A DNA stretch of 64,000 bases, taken from the NCBI RefSeq assembly GCF_014297335.1, contig NZ_JACOQH010000002.1, forward strand, positions 186,001-250,000. The letters run 5' to 3'. This DNA is from Roseburia_D yibonii (lineage in GTDB: Bacteria > Bacillota > Clostridia > Lachnospirales > Lachnospiraceae). Shown here piece after piece: positions 24,265 to 32,607 of the stretch. Below the pieces are notes generated by a model. The model made no database searches and had not been told where the DNA came from. It saw nothing but the letters and a program-made list of their open reading frames with translations. The position numbers and the translations under genes are program-made. Position 1 is the stretch's first letter. Each line of letters opens with the position of its first letter.

Positions 24265-26481
24265 ATGGAAAAACTGGAACTTTTGGCTCCTGCGGGATCG
24301 CTTACAACATTAAAGGCGGTGGTAAACGCCGGGGCGGATGCGGTCTATCTCGGAGGCGAGATGTTTGGGGCGAGAGCCTATGCCAATAATTTTACAAAAG
24401 AGGAGCTTTTTGCGGGGATTGATTATGGACATCGCCATGGCAGCCGGGTCATTCTGGCAGTAAATACGCTGTTAAAGGAAGAAGAGATAAAGGATCAGTT
24501 ATACGATTATATCCTTCCCTATTATGAGTACGGGATCGATGCGCTGATCGTGCAGGATCTTGGCGTGATGGACTTTTTGCATGCACAGTTCCCGGATCTT
24601 GCGCTTCATACCAGCACGCAGATGACGGTTACCGGTGCGGAGGGCGCAAAGCTTTTGGTGGAGCACGGGGTATCCAGGATCGTGATGGCGCGTGAACTTT
24701 CTTTTGCGGAGATAAAAAAGATACATGAAGCGGTGGATGTGGAACTCGAAGGCTTTGTGCATGGCGCGCTCTGTTACTGCTATTCGGGTCAGTGTCTGTT
24801 AAGCAGTATGCTCGGCGGAAGGAGTGGAAACCGCGGACGCTGCGCACAGCCATGCAGGCTTCCCTATGAAGTGCTGGATGAGGCGGGCAGACGTATTGGA
24901 AAAGCGGAAAATTATGTTTTAAGTCCAAAGGATCTGTGTACGATCGACCATATCCCGGAGCTTGCGGAGTGTGGCCTGTATTCTTTTAAGATCGAAGGCC
25001 GTATGAAACAGGCAGAGTACGCGGCGGGTGTGGTAAGTGTTTACCGGAAATACATGGATCGATATCTTTCCTATGGAAAAGAGGGCTACCTGGTATCCAA
25101 AGAGGATAAACAGAAACTCTTTGATTTTGGAAACCGCAGTGGATTTACAGATGGTTATTACCTCAGACATAACGGAAAAGAGATGATCACTTTTGACCGG
25201 CCGGGACATACCAAGGGCGGCGAAAAGTTACAGGAGCAGATCCGAAAGACTTATATCGAAACCGATAAAAAAGAAGCAATCTCTGGAAAACTGGTATTAA
25301 AGAAGGAGCATCCTGCCTGTCTCACGGTGGGGACAAAGGAGCATACGGTAACGGTATCCGGCGAAATCGTCCAGCAGGCGGTAAAAAGACCGATGACAGA
25401 AGATACGGTCCGGGAGAAAATAAAGAAGACCGGAAATACGCCATATCAGTTTGACGAACTGGAAATTACGATGGATCCCGATATCTTTCTTCCGGTCGTG
25501 GCGTTAAACCAGTTAAGGCGTGAGGCGTTAGAACAGCTTATGGCTGCGGAGACGGCAAAAGACCGGAGAGAAGCGCCGGCACAGGTTTCTTATCAGACAT
25601 TTACAGCGGGTGTCGGGGAAGAAGCGGCGGAATATGAATCCGGAAACGCACCGTATCTCGCGGTTTCGGTGGAACAAAAACAGGCGCTTGAGGCGGCACT
25701 GCATACGGACTTCATCCGGCGGATCTACCTTGACGGCGGCATGCTGTTTCCGCCGGAAGACGGGAAAGCATTGCAGCGTGCGGTAAGACAGATCAGGAAT
25801 GCCGGGAAAGAGGCATACTATGTATTTCCGATGATCTTCCGGAAACGCACGAAAGAACGGTTTGCCGCAAACTGGGAAACGATACAAAGTGCCGGTCTCG
25901 ATGGATTTTTGATCAAAAGCTATGATGCGCTTGGATTTTGCAGAGAACAGGGTGTTCCGGCAGAAAAGATGATCCTCGACCATAATATGTATACCTGGTC
26001 AACAGCCGCGAGAGCGGCATACCGCAGTGACGGGATACGATATGATACCGCGCCGGTGGAATTAAACAGGCATGAGCTTTCAGAGCGCGTAAATGCCGGA
26101 AGTGAGCTGATCCTGTACGGCTATCTGCCGCTGATGGTCAGTGCGCAGTGCGTACATGCCAATACGGAAAAATGTGACCATACGCGATGCGTCCGTTATT
26201 TAAAAGACCGGTATCATAAGCGGTTTGCGGTGAAAAATAACTGTAATGACTGTTATATGGTTCTTTATAATTCAAGCCCCCTGTCACTGATCCATCAGAA
26301 GCGGGAGATCGACCGCATGGGATTTGCGGGCTATCGTCTCTGCTTTACCAATGAGACAGAAAAACAGGTAAAAGAAGTGCTCGTGATGTATCAAAAGCTG
26401 TGGATGGAAGGGAAAAAAGCGGAGGATATCCCTTATCTTTCGGATTATACAAACGGGCATTTTAAACGTGGAGTAGAATAA
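24265..26481 (+). CDS. U32 peptidase-family protein with DUF3656 domain
   Basis: A 738-residue protein. The N-terminal U32 domain (about 1-300) starts ELLAPAGSLTTLKAVVNAGADAVYLGG and contains the cysteine-rich CYCYSGQC and GRCAQPCR segments; the DUF3656 and C-terminal parts follow, with CDHTRC and NNCNDCY. Proteins of this family modify RNA (RlhA on 23S rRNA, TrhP on tRNA U34 hydroxylation) rather than act as true proteases. Which of the two roles applies cannot be told. The ATG at 24265 follows GGAG by seven bases. Confidence 0.85.
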   Translation: MEKLELLAPAGSLTTLKAVVNAGADAVYLGGEMFGARAYANNFTKEELFAGIDYGHRHGSRVILAVNTLLKEEEIKDQLYDYILPYYEYGIDALIVQDLGVMDFLHAQFPDLALHTSTQMTVTGAEGAKLLVEHGVSRIVMARELSFAEIKKIHEAVDVELEGFVHGALCYCYSGQCLLSSMLGGRSGNRGRCAQPCRLPYEVLDEAGRRIGKAENYVLSPKDLCTIDHIPELAECGLYSFKIEGRMKQAEYAAGVVSVYRKYMDRYLSYGKEGYLVSKEDKQKLFDFGNRSGFTDGYYLRHNGKEMITFDRPGHTKGGEKLQEQIRKTYIETDKKEAISGKLVLKKEHPACLTVGTKEHTVTVSGEIVQQAVKRPMTEDTVREKIKKTGNTPYQFDELEITMDPDIFLPVVALNQLRREALEQLMAAETAKDRREAPAQVSYQTFTAGVGEEAAEYESGNAPYLAVSVEQKQALEAALHTDFIRRIYLDGGMLFPPEDGKALQRAVRQIRNAGKEAYYVFPMIFRKRTKERFAANWETIQSAGLDGFLIKSYDALGFCREQGVPAEKMILDHNMYTWSTAARAAYRSDGIRYDTAPVELNRHELSERVNAGSELILYGYLPLMVSAQCVHANTEKCDHTRCVRYLKDRYHKRFAVKNNCNDCYMVLYNSSPLSLIHQKREIDRMGFAGYRLCFTNETEKQVKEVLVMYQKLWMEGKKAEDIPYLSDYTNGHFKRGVE

Positions 26482-26486
26482 AAGTT

Positions 26487-27887
26487 ATGTTAAATCTGAT
26501 TACAGAAATTTCAAAATATCTGATCATATGTCTGGCGGCATTTTACACCTATGAATGTTTTGCGGTATTTCGGAAAAAATATGGTGATTTTGAGCGGAAA
26601 AAAATATATAAAAGGCAGATGGCGTGCGTATATCTCATCCATCTGGACGCGTTTCTCGTACTGTTTGCGGCAACGCTCAATCTGGAAATGATCGGAATGT
26701 ATCTGGTGCAGCTGATTTTTTTCCTGTCGTTACATTTCGGTTATACCGTGGTCTATAAAAACAGCAACCGTCTGGTGCTGAACAATATGTGCATGCTTTT
26801 GATGGCGGGCTTCGTCATCCTGACCAGGTTAAATTTTGACAAGGCGAAAAAGCAGTTCCTGATCGCGGTGATCTCAGCCGGAATTACGTTTTTCATTCCG
26901 CTCATCATAAGGAAAGCGCGGGCACTGCGCAAATTTACCTGGATCTATGCCGGGATCGGTATTGCCCTGCTTGGAGTTGTGGCGATCGCGGGCGCGGTCA
27001 GTTACGGTGCCAAGATCTCCTTTACGGTTGCGGGCATTACCCTGCAGCCATCCGAATTTATCAAGATCCTTTATGTGTTTTTTATCGCCGGAATGTTTTA
27101 TGAGTCAACCGAATTTTCACAGGTGGTAAAGACAACCGTGATGGCGGCGCTGCATGTGCTGATCCTTGTGGTATCAAAAGATCTCGGAGGAGCATTGATC
27201 TTTTTTATGGTCTATCTGGTCATGCTTTATGTGGCAACCCAAAGACTCCTTTATTTTTCGGGCGGCCTGGCGGCGGGAGCGGCTGCGGCAGCAGTGTCCT
27301 ATAAAATATTCCGCCATGTCCGTGTCCGTGTCGTGGCATGGAAAAATCCGCTTGGAGTGATCGACAATGAAGGCTATCAGATCTGCCAGTCCCTGTTTGC
27401 GATCGGAACCGGCGGATGGTTTGGAATGGGACTGTATCAGGGAGTGCCGGGGACGATCCCGGTGGTAGAGCAGGATTTCGTGTTCTCTGCCATTGCGGAA
27501 GAACTCGGCGGGCTCTTTGCGCTGTGTCTGATTTTGATCTGCGTGAGCTGTGTGCTGATGTTTTTTAACATAGCCATGCAGATGCGTGACGTTTATTACA
27601 AATATGTGGCGGTCGGACTTGGAACCGTCTACGGTTTCCAGGTATTTCTGACACTTGGCGGTGTGACGAAATTCATCCCGTCCACCGGTGTCACATTACC
27701 GTTTGTCAGTTACGGTGGAAGCTCCTTATTATCTACATTTATTATCTTTGCGATCATTCAGGGGCTCTATTTAAAGAAAGAAGATGAAGGTGAATACCAT
27801 GAAAAAAGACAGAGGGAATACAAAGCGCAGACCACGAAGAGAAAACGGAAGAAAACAGGATTCGACCGGGAGCTGGAAGAATTCTAA
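26487..27887 (+). CDS. FtsW/RodA/SpoVE-type lipid II polymerase
   Basis: A 466-residue SEDS glycosyltransferase with about ten to twelve hydrophobic helices. Signatures are KDLGGALIFF, the catalytic-region aspartate in VEQDFVFSAIAEELGG, and the C-terminal GVTLPFVSYGGSS. It polymerises peptidoglycan glycan strands with a cognate class B PBP, the next gene. The N-terminal ~130 residues extend the usual core and include extra helices. The last 89 nt overlap the PBP gene. Confidence 0.9.
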   Translation: MLNLITEISKYLIICLAAFYTYECFAVFRKKYGDFERKKIYKRQMACVYLIHLDAFLVLFAATLNLEMIGMYLVQLIFFLSLHFGYTVVYKNSNRLVLNNMCMLLMAGFVILTRLNFDKAKKQFLIAVISAGITFFIPLIIRKARALRKFTWIYAGIGIALLGVVAIAGAVSYGAKISFTVAGITLQPSEFIKILYVFFIAGMFYESTEFSQVVKTTVMAALHVLILVVSKDLGGALIFFMVYLVMLYVATQRLLYFSGGLAAGAAAAAVSYKIFRHVRVRVVAWKNPLGVIDNEGYQICQSLFAIGTGGWFGMGLYQGVPGTIPVVEQDFVFSAIAEELGGLFALCLILICVSCVLMFFNIAMQMRDVYYKYVAVGLGTVYGFQVFLTLGGVTKFIPSTGVTLPFVSYGGSSLLSTFIIFAIIQGLYLKKEDEGEYHEKRQREYKAQTTKRKRKKTGFDRELEEF

Positions 27888-29289
27888 AAACCGGGAACTG
27901 GTCGTGGTCACCTATCTGTTCGTCGCTCTGTTTGTGGCGCTGATCGGATATTTTGTTTATTTTGAGGCAGTAAAAAGCGAAGTCTTTATCAACAGTTCCT
28001 ATAACAAAAGGCAGGATCTGTTTGCAAAGACCGTAGTCCGCGGTGAAATTTTAGACCGAAACGGAGAAGTGCTTGCGAAAACAGTTGTGGGGGAAGACGG
28101 AACGGAGACGCGTAAATATCCGTACGGAAAGATTTTTGCGCATGTCGTCGGATATGCGACAAACGGAAAATCCGGGATCGAGTCGTATATGAATTTCCGG
28201 CTTCTTACGTCCCACGCATTCATCCTGGAGCGGCTCGGCAATGAGTTCAAAGGAGAAAAAAATACCGGTGACAATGTGGTGACAACGTTGGATTTAGATC
28301 TTCAGCAGACGGCTTACGATGCACTTGGAAGCCACAACGGCGCAGTGATCGTATTAGAGCCGTCAACCGGAAAAATACTCGCGATGGTTTCAAAACCGGA
28401 TTATGATCCGAATACCATAGCGGAGAAGTGGGATAGCATCACTTCGCCGGACAACACAGAGTCGGTGCTTTTAAACCGAGCAACACAGGGATTGTATCCG
28501 CCGGGATCTACCTTTAAGATCTTTACTACACTGGAATATATCCGTGAAAATTCAGATTATACCAGCTACCGGTTTACCTGCGACGGGGAACTCGAAAAAG
28601 AAGATACCGTGATCCACTGTTATAACAATGATGTACATGGAGAGGAAGATCTGCTTTCCTCATTTTCCAATTCCTGTAATTCCTCCTATGCAAATCTGGG
28701 ACTTATGTTGAATCCGGTGAAATTTACGGACACCTGTGACTCGCTGCTGTTCAATCAGAAGCTTCCGTATGCGTATGGTTATAAACAGAGCAGTTTTTCA
28801 CTGGAAAAAGACGCTTCCACGCATGACATCATGGAAACTGCCATTGGGCAGGGGGAGACGCTTGTCACGCCGCTTCATATGGCACTTGTCGTGTCTGCGA
28901 TCGCAAACGACGGTGTGCTGATGAAGCCATACCTGATTGATCATACCGAGAACTATGAGGGAAAAACGGTAAAGGAATATTCTCCCTCTGAATATGGAAC
29001 ACTTTTAAAAAAAGAGGAAGCCGAGACCATGCAGAATTTTATGCAGACGGTCGTGCAGGAAGGAACCGGGCGGAAATTAAAAGGACAGAGTTATACGGCG
29101 GCAGGAAAAACAGGATCGGCGGAATACAGCGACGCGGATGATTCAAGCCACGCATGGTTTGTCGGTTACGCGCACAGAGAAGATAAGACCGATATCGCGC
29201 TCGCGGTCGTAGTGGAGGGCGCAGGCGCCGGAAGCACTTATGCGGTTCCTGCGGCAAAGCAGATCTTTGACGCATATTACAGCAGATAG
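27799..29289 (+). CDS. Class B penicillin-binding protein, PbpA/FtsI-like transpeptidase
   Basis: A 496-residue protein with an N-terminal basic cytoplasmic stretch, one membrane anchor (about 35-55), a dimerisation domain, and a transpeptidase domain. Active-site motifs are STFK (237-240, catalytic serine), SCN and KTG (about 437-439). It cross-links the glycan made by the SEDS partner encoded just before it. I chose the ATG at 27799 behind AAGGTG; ATG at 27784 adds five residues. The 89-nt overlap with the upstream gene is long and suggests strict coupling. Confidence 0.9.
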   Translation: MKKDRGNTKRRPRRENGRKQDSTGSWKNSKNRELVVVTYLFVALFVALIGYFVYFEAVKSEVFINSSYNKRQDLFAKTVVRGEILDRNGEVLAKTVVGEDGTETRKYPYGKIFAHVVGYATNGKSGIESYMNFRLLTSHAFILERLGNEFKGEKNTGDNVVTTLDLDLQQTAYDALGSHNGAVIVLEPSTGKILAMVSKPDYDPNTIAEKWDSITSPDNTESVLLNRATQGLYPPGSTFKIFTTLEYIRENSDYTSYRFTCDGELEKEDTVIHCYNNDVHGEEDLLSSFSNSCNSSYANLGLMLNPVKFTDTCDSLLFNQKLPYAYGYKQSSFSLEKDASTHDIMETAIGQGETLVTPLHMALVVSAIANDGVLMKPYLIDHTENYEGKTVKEYSPSEYGTLLKKEEAETMQNFMQTVVQEGTGRKLKGQSYTAAGKTGSAEYSDADDSSHAWFVGYAHREDKTDIALAVVVEGAGAGSTYAVPAAKQIFDAYYSR

Positions 29290-29316
29290 GCGGTTGACCG
29301 GAAACGGTTTGTTTCC

Positions 29317-29345
29317 TTGCAAGATAACCGGAAAAGAGGTATACT
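29317..29345 (+). promoter_or_regulatory. Sigma-A promoter of the Nudix gene
   Basis: TTGCAA, 17-bp spacer, TATACT, 43 bp before the Nudix start. Confidence 0.55.
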
Positions 29346-29387
29346 AACCTTAGTTTATCTATTTTAACCACATCAGGAGGAATTGCA

Positions 29388-29840
29388 ATGATCGAAGCAA
29401 CAAGCTGTGGTGGTGTGGTAATCTTTCGGGGAAAGATACTGGTTCTTTACAAAAATTACCGGAACCGATACGAAGGATGGGTATTGCCCAAGGGAACCGT
29501 AGAGCAGGGCGAAGAGTATAAAGATACTGCGCTCCGCGAGGTGCGGGAAGAGACAGGGGTCAGTGCTTCCATTATTAAATATGTAGGAAAGAGCCGCTAT
29601 TCCTTTACGGTTCCGGAAGATACCGTGGAGAAAGATGTTCACTGGTATCTGATGATGGCAGACAGTTATTACAGCAAGCCACAGCGGGAAGAATTTTTTG
29701 TGGATTCCGGATATTATAAGTTCCATGAGGCATATCATCTGCTCAAGTTCGCGAATGAAAAGCAGATTTTGGAGCAGGCGTATCAGGAGTATCTGGAATT
29801 GAAACGCAATAATTTATGGGGAAACCATAAATATTTTTAA
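29388..29840 (+). CDS. Nudix hydrolase
   Basis: A 150-residue Nudix fold. The box GTVEQGE...REVREETGV fits Gx5Ex7REUXEEXGU with all metal ligands. The N-terminus EATSCGGVVIFRGKILVLYK resembles Ap4A-type or MutT-like hydrolases that cleave nucleoside diphosphates linked to another group. The substrate cannot be predicted. CAGGAGGAA precedes the ATG. It heads a run of small genes leading to the sporulation pair DUF2953-gerW. Confidence 0.85.
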   Translation: MIEATSCGGVVIFRGKILVLYKNYRNRYEGWVLPKGTVEQGEEYKDTALREVREETGVSASIIKYVGKSRYSFTVPEDTVEKDVHWYLMMADSYYSKPQREEFFVDSGYYKFHEAYHLLKFANEKQILEQAYQEYLELKRNNLWGNHKYF

Positions 29841-29868
29841 AACAGGTTCGTGGGTATGAGGACTTTTC

Positions 29869-30222
29869 ATGAAATGGTATAAAAATTTATATACGGGAGA
29901 GAGCGTTGCGCACAGGAAAAACCGCATCAAATGGAAGATCATCCACAATGCGGGACAGATCGGGATCTATGTGATCGCGCTACCGTCCAATGAAAAAAAT
30001 CTGTTAGATCTGATCCCCGCGTGGGAACTGATGCAGAAACATTATCCGAAAAAGCAGCTTTATATCATAGGACTTGCGGGAGATTATGATGAGGCAGTCA
30101 CACTTGCGGCAATGATCGTCTGTGAGGCTTACGCGAAAACGGGAAGTTTTTGTGTGGCGGACTATCTCGGAGAAAACAAGACCAAAAAAAAGGAGGAGAC
30201 GCAATGCACATCCTCCTTTTAA
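29869..30222 (+). CDS. Conserved protein of unknown function
   Basis: A 117-residue protein I cannot assign. It starts with MKWYKNLYTGESV and a basic segment, then a predicted alpha/beta core (IYVIALPSNEKNLLDLIPAW, QLYIIGLAGDYDEAV), and ends in a Lys/Glu-rich tail. No signal peptide or membrane helix is visible. It follows Nudix by 28 bp with GAGG near the start, and it overlaps the DUF2953 gene by 19 nt, so it is probably expressed with the sporulation genes downstream. Confidence 0.65.
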   Translation: MKWYKNLYTGESVAHRKNRIKWKIIHNAGQIGIYVIALPSNEKNLLDLIPAWELMQKHYPKKQLYIIGLAGDYDEAVTLAAMIVCEAYAKTGSFCVADYLGENKTKKKEETQCTSSF

Positions 30223-31067
30223 TCTTAAAGATCATCGGGATCCTGCTTTTGATCCTTCTCGGACTTTTGCTCCTTTTTGTTCTGGCGGTGCTTTTTGCGC
30301 CTGTCCGTTACCGGGCAGACGGGACGCTTCTTGAGAAAAAGAAAGCGGATATTTCGGCAAACTGGCTGCTTTTTGTGCTGCGCGTGGCATGCAGTATAAA
30401 AAACGGTGAGGTCACAGCGTGTGTGCGGCTGTTCGGGATACCGGTATTTATTTATCCGAAGCGGAAAAAACAGAAAGAAAAACAGACAGATACCAAGCTT
30501 CCAGATGAAACAACAGAAATAGAAAAAGAAATCGCATATTTCACAGAAGAAAAGAAAAGCGATGCGGACAGTGTCCCGAAGCTCCCGGAGCTTCCGGAGA
30601 ATGATCCAAAAGAACAGAAGAAAAAACAAAAAGCGAAGCATCGGAAAAAAAGAGATTTCCGGCGTATGCTGACAGAAATATGGCAGAAACTAAAACAGAT
30701 CATAAAAAATCTTGCACATATAAAAGAGATGATTTATGATGAAAGTAACCGGTCGGCTTTTTCCCACGGATGCGCAGAGATCCGGTATCTGCTGCGCCAC
30801 TTTGGACCGAGGAAGCTAAAAGCGGATCTCACATTTGCGACAGGAGATCCCGCGCGGACGGGACAGCTTCTCGGCGTGATCTGTATTTTCCCGGTGATAT
30901 ATCGGAATGAGGTCAGCATCGTGCCGGATTTTGAGACAGACGATTTTTACATCAGGGGGACGTTTTCAGTAAAAGGGCGGATCCGCCTGATACATGCGCT
31001 TGGCAGCGGAATCCGCATCTGGCGTGATAAAAACATACGAAAGATCATTCGAAAGATCAGAAAATAG
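30204..31067 (+). CDS. DUF2953 protein, YtfI-like
   Basis: A 287-residue protein with an N-terminal hydrophobic stretch (about residues 3-32), a short PVRY motif, a long Lys/Glu-rich low-complexity segment (about 85-165), and a C-terminal conserved half (YLLRHFGPRKLKADLTFATGDPA) typical of DUF2953. In B. subtilis the gene ytfI precedes gerW (ytfJ), the same order as here, so a role in spore formation or germination is likely by context. AAGGAGGAG lies eight bases before the ATG at 30204. Confidence 0.78.
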   Translation: MHILLLILKIIGILLLILLGLLLLFVLAVLFAPVRYRADGTLLEKKKADISANWLLFVLRVACSIKNGEVTACVRLFGIPVFIYPKRKKQKEKQTDTKLPDETTEIEKEIAYFTEEKKSDADSVPKLPELPENDPKEQKKKQKAKHRKKRDFRRMLTEIWQKLKQIIKNLAHIKEMIYDESNRSAFSHGCAEIRYLLRHFGPRKLKADLTFATGDPARTGQLLGVICIFPVIYRNEVSIVPDFETDDFYIRGTFSVKGRIRLIHALGSGIRIWRDKNIRKIIRKIRK

Positions 31068-31093
31068 TAAGCAGGAAACAGGAGGAAAACAAC

Positions 31094-31555
31094 ATGGCAG
31101 AAAATAATACATTTAATCAGACAGTAGAATCCTTATTCAAAGGAATGGACAGCTTTATTACAACAAAAACGGTAGTCGGGGACGCGATCCATATTGGAGA
31201 TACGATCATTCTGCCGCTGGTGGATGTCTCTTTCGGTGTTGCGGCAGGGGCGCTCACGCAGGAGAAGAAAAACAACGGAGCCGGCGGAATGGGCGGAAAG
31301 ATCACACCGAGCGCGGTTTTGGTGATCCAGAATGGAACCACAAAGTTGGTGAATATCAAAAATCAGGATGGCATCACAAAAGTGCTTGATATGGTGCCGG
31401 ATTTTGTAAACCGTTTTACCGGAAAAAAAGAAGAAAGCAATTCCGCAAATGATGCGATCGTAGATGAGGACGCAAAAAAGAAAGCGGGAGATGAGATGGA
31501 AGAGATCTTATCGGACGCGGTATCCGGAAAAGAGACCGATCCCAAAAACGCATAA
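31094..31555 (+). CDS. gerW: GerW/YtfJ family sporulation protein
   Basis: A 153-residue protein of the GerW family: VESLFKGMDSFITTKTVVGD at the N-terminus, then IILPLVDVSFGVAAG, a Gly-rich linker, and KITPSAVLVIQNG. The C-terminus is acidic. In Bacillus it is needed for normal spore germination responses. CAGGAGG precedes the ATG. Its position after DUF2953 supports a spore function. Confidence 0.88.
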   Translation: MAENNTFNQTVESLFKGMDSFITTKTVVGDAIHIGDTIILPLVDVSFGVAAGALTQEKKNNGAGGMGGKITPSAVLVIQNGTTKLVNIKNQDGITKVLDMVPDFVNRFTGKKEESNSANDAIVDEDAKKKAGDEMEEILSDAVSGKETDPKNA

Positions 31556-31576
31556 CAGCCGGTATCAGAAAATAAG

Positions 31577-31610
31577 AATGGGCATATCTTAGTAATAAGA
31601 TATGCCCATT
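31577..31610 (+). terminator. Perfect 15-bp stem-loop after gerW
   Basis: 31577-31591 and 31596-31610 are exact complements with a GTAA tetraloop. Only a short TT and then TGGTG follow, so it may be a terminator with a poor U-tract or a leader structure for the small gene downstream. Confidence 0.55.
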
Positions 31611-31622
31611 TGGTGTAATGTC

Positions 31623-31760
31623 ATGAAAAGAGTCTGTGGTTTTGCATTGTTCTTCGTGGCGGTAGGAATGATCCTCATGCTTCTCATCGCCAACGAGATG
31701 ATCGGGATACTGATGATCTGTGCCTGTCTGGTGATCGGATATAATCTGTTCTGCTGTTAA
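31623..31760 (+). CDS. Small hydrophobic membrane protein, 45 residues
   Basis: An open frame starting MKRVCGFALFFVAVGM and ending VIGYNLFCC. It consists of two hydrophobic helices (about 6-22 and 27-43) joined by a short LIANEM turn, with a positive N-terminus and four cysteines. The ribosome site is weak (TGGTG). The amphipathic-free, evenly hydrophobic pattern and cysteine-rich end look like a real small membrane protein rather than a chance frame. It matches no family I can name. It sits next to gerW, so a sporulation role is possible. Confidence 0.5.
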   Translation: MKRVCGFALFFVAVGMILMLLIANEMIGILMICACLVIGYNLFCC

Positions 31761-31792
31761 GATAAGAAGAGAAGAGCGGAAAAATAAGCACT

Positions 31793-31822
31793 AAAAAAGA
31801 ACTGCCGCAATCGACAGTTCTA
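31793..31822 (-). terminator. Terminator of rpmB
   Basis: On the minus strand AGAACTGTCG pairs with CGGCAGTTCT (one G-U), followed by TTTTTTA. Confidence 0.75.
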
Positions 31823-31827
31823 ATTTT

Positions 31828-32013
31828 CTAAGCTCTTTCAACTTTTCCGGATTTCAAACAGGAAGTACATACATAAAGTGTCTTCGGAGTTCCGTTTACT
31901 TTACATTTTACAGATTTGATGTTTGATTTCCACATTCTATTCGATCTTCTATGAGAATGGCTCACATTGTTTCCGTAATGAGCGCCTTTTCCACAAACTG
32001 CACATTTTGCCAT
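31828..32013 (-). CDS. rpmB: 50S ribosomal protein L28
   Basis: A 61-residue L28. The start MAKCAVCGK and the second pair CTSC make the zinc-binding C+ form, with HRRSNRMWKSNIK as the RNA-binding core. The ATG at 32013 has AAGGAGGTG at the right distance; the longer form adds only MLA. It is transcribed opposite to its neighbours. Confidence 0.95.
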   Translation of the reverse strand: MAKCAVCGKGAHYGNNVSHSHRRSNRMWKSNIKSVKCKVNGTPKTLYVCTSCLKSGKVERA

Positions 32014-32139
32014 CGCCAGCACCTCCTTGGAATATACTAAACCTGCTGTCGCGCAGGCTCACAACGTGTATATAATAACAGAAACCAATATAAAATGCAA
32101 GGAAAAATTTGAAAAAATTATAAAATCCTGAAATTGCTG

Positions 32140-32168
32140 TTTCTTTTTTGCAAAAAACAGGTTATAAT
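32140..32168 (+). promoter_or_regulatory. Candidate promoter of the Asp23 gene
   Basis: A perfect TATAAT at 32163-32168 with a weak TTTCTT 17 bp upstream. The 32023-32233 gap holds this and little else. Confidence 0.45.
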
Positions 32169-32233
32169 ATATCACATACTGGATTCAGTGCAGTGGGCAT
32201 TGTGCAACCGGTAAGATATATGGAGGGCAAATT

Positions 32234-32593
32234 ATGAGAGGACAAATGGAAACTCAGTATGGAAAAATCGTAATCGATCCAGACGTAATCGCGACTTATG
32301 CCGGCTCAGTGGCAGTAGAGTGTTTCGGAATTGTCGGTATGGCTGCTGTAAATATGAAAGATGGCCTTGTAAAACTGTTAAAGAGAGACTATCTCACACA
32401 CGGTATCAATGTAGTTGTAAATGCAGACAACAAAATCACGATTGATTTTCATGTGATCATTTCTTATGGCGTTAGCATCAGTACCGTATCTGATAACCTG
32501 ATTGAGACAGTAAAATATAAAGTAGAAGAATTTACGGGAATGGAGCTTGAGAAGATCAACATTTTCGTAGAGGGTGTCAGAGTAATTGATTAA
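32234..32593 (+). CDS. Asp23/Gls24 family envelope stress protein
   Basis: A 119-residue protein of the Asp23/DUF322 family, matching B. subtilis YloU in length and placement. IDPDVIATYAGSVAVECFGIVGMA and GINVVVNADNKITIDFHVIISYGVSI are typical. Its precise function is unknown; family members associate with the membrane and alkaline stress. A GGAGG site precedes the ATG. It is followed by the FakA-like gene and recG, as yloU-yloV-recG are clustered in Bacillus. Confidence 0.88.
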   Translation: MRGQMETQYGKIVIDPDVIATYAGSVAVECFGIVGMAAVNMKDGLVKLLKRDYLTHGINVVVNADNKITIDFHVIISYGVSISTVSDNLIETVKYKVEEFTGMELEKINIFVEGVRVID

Positions 32594-32607
32594 GGAGGAT
32601 TTTTAAG

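Noticed and set aside
24265..26481. Secreted collagenase-type protease
   Set aside because: The U32 name suggests it, but there is no signal peptide and the cysteine motifs match RNA-modifying U32 proteins.
32023..32233. Structured RNA upstream of the Asp23 gene
   Set aside because: Only weak A/T-rich inverted repeats are visible; a promoter explains the region well enough.
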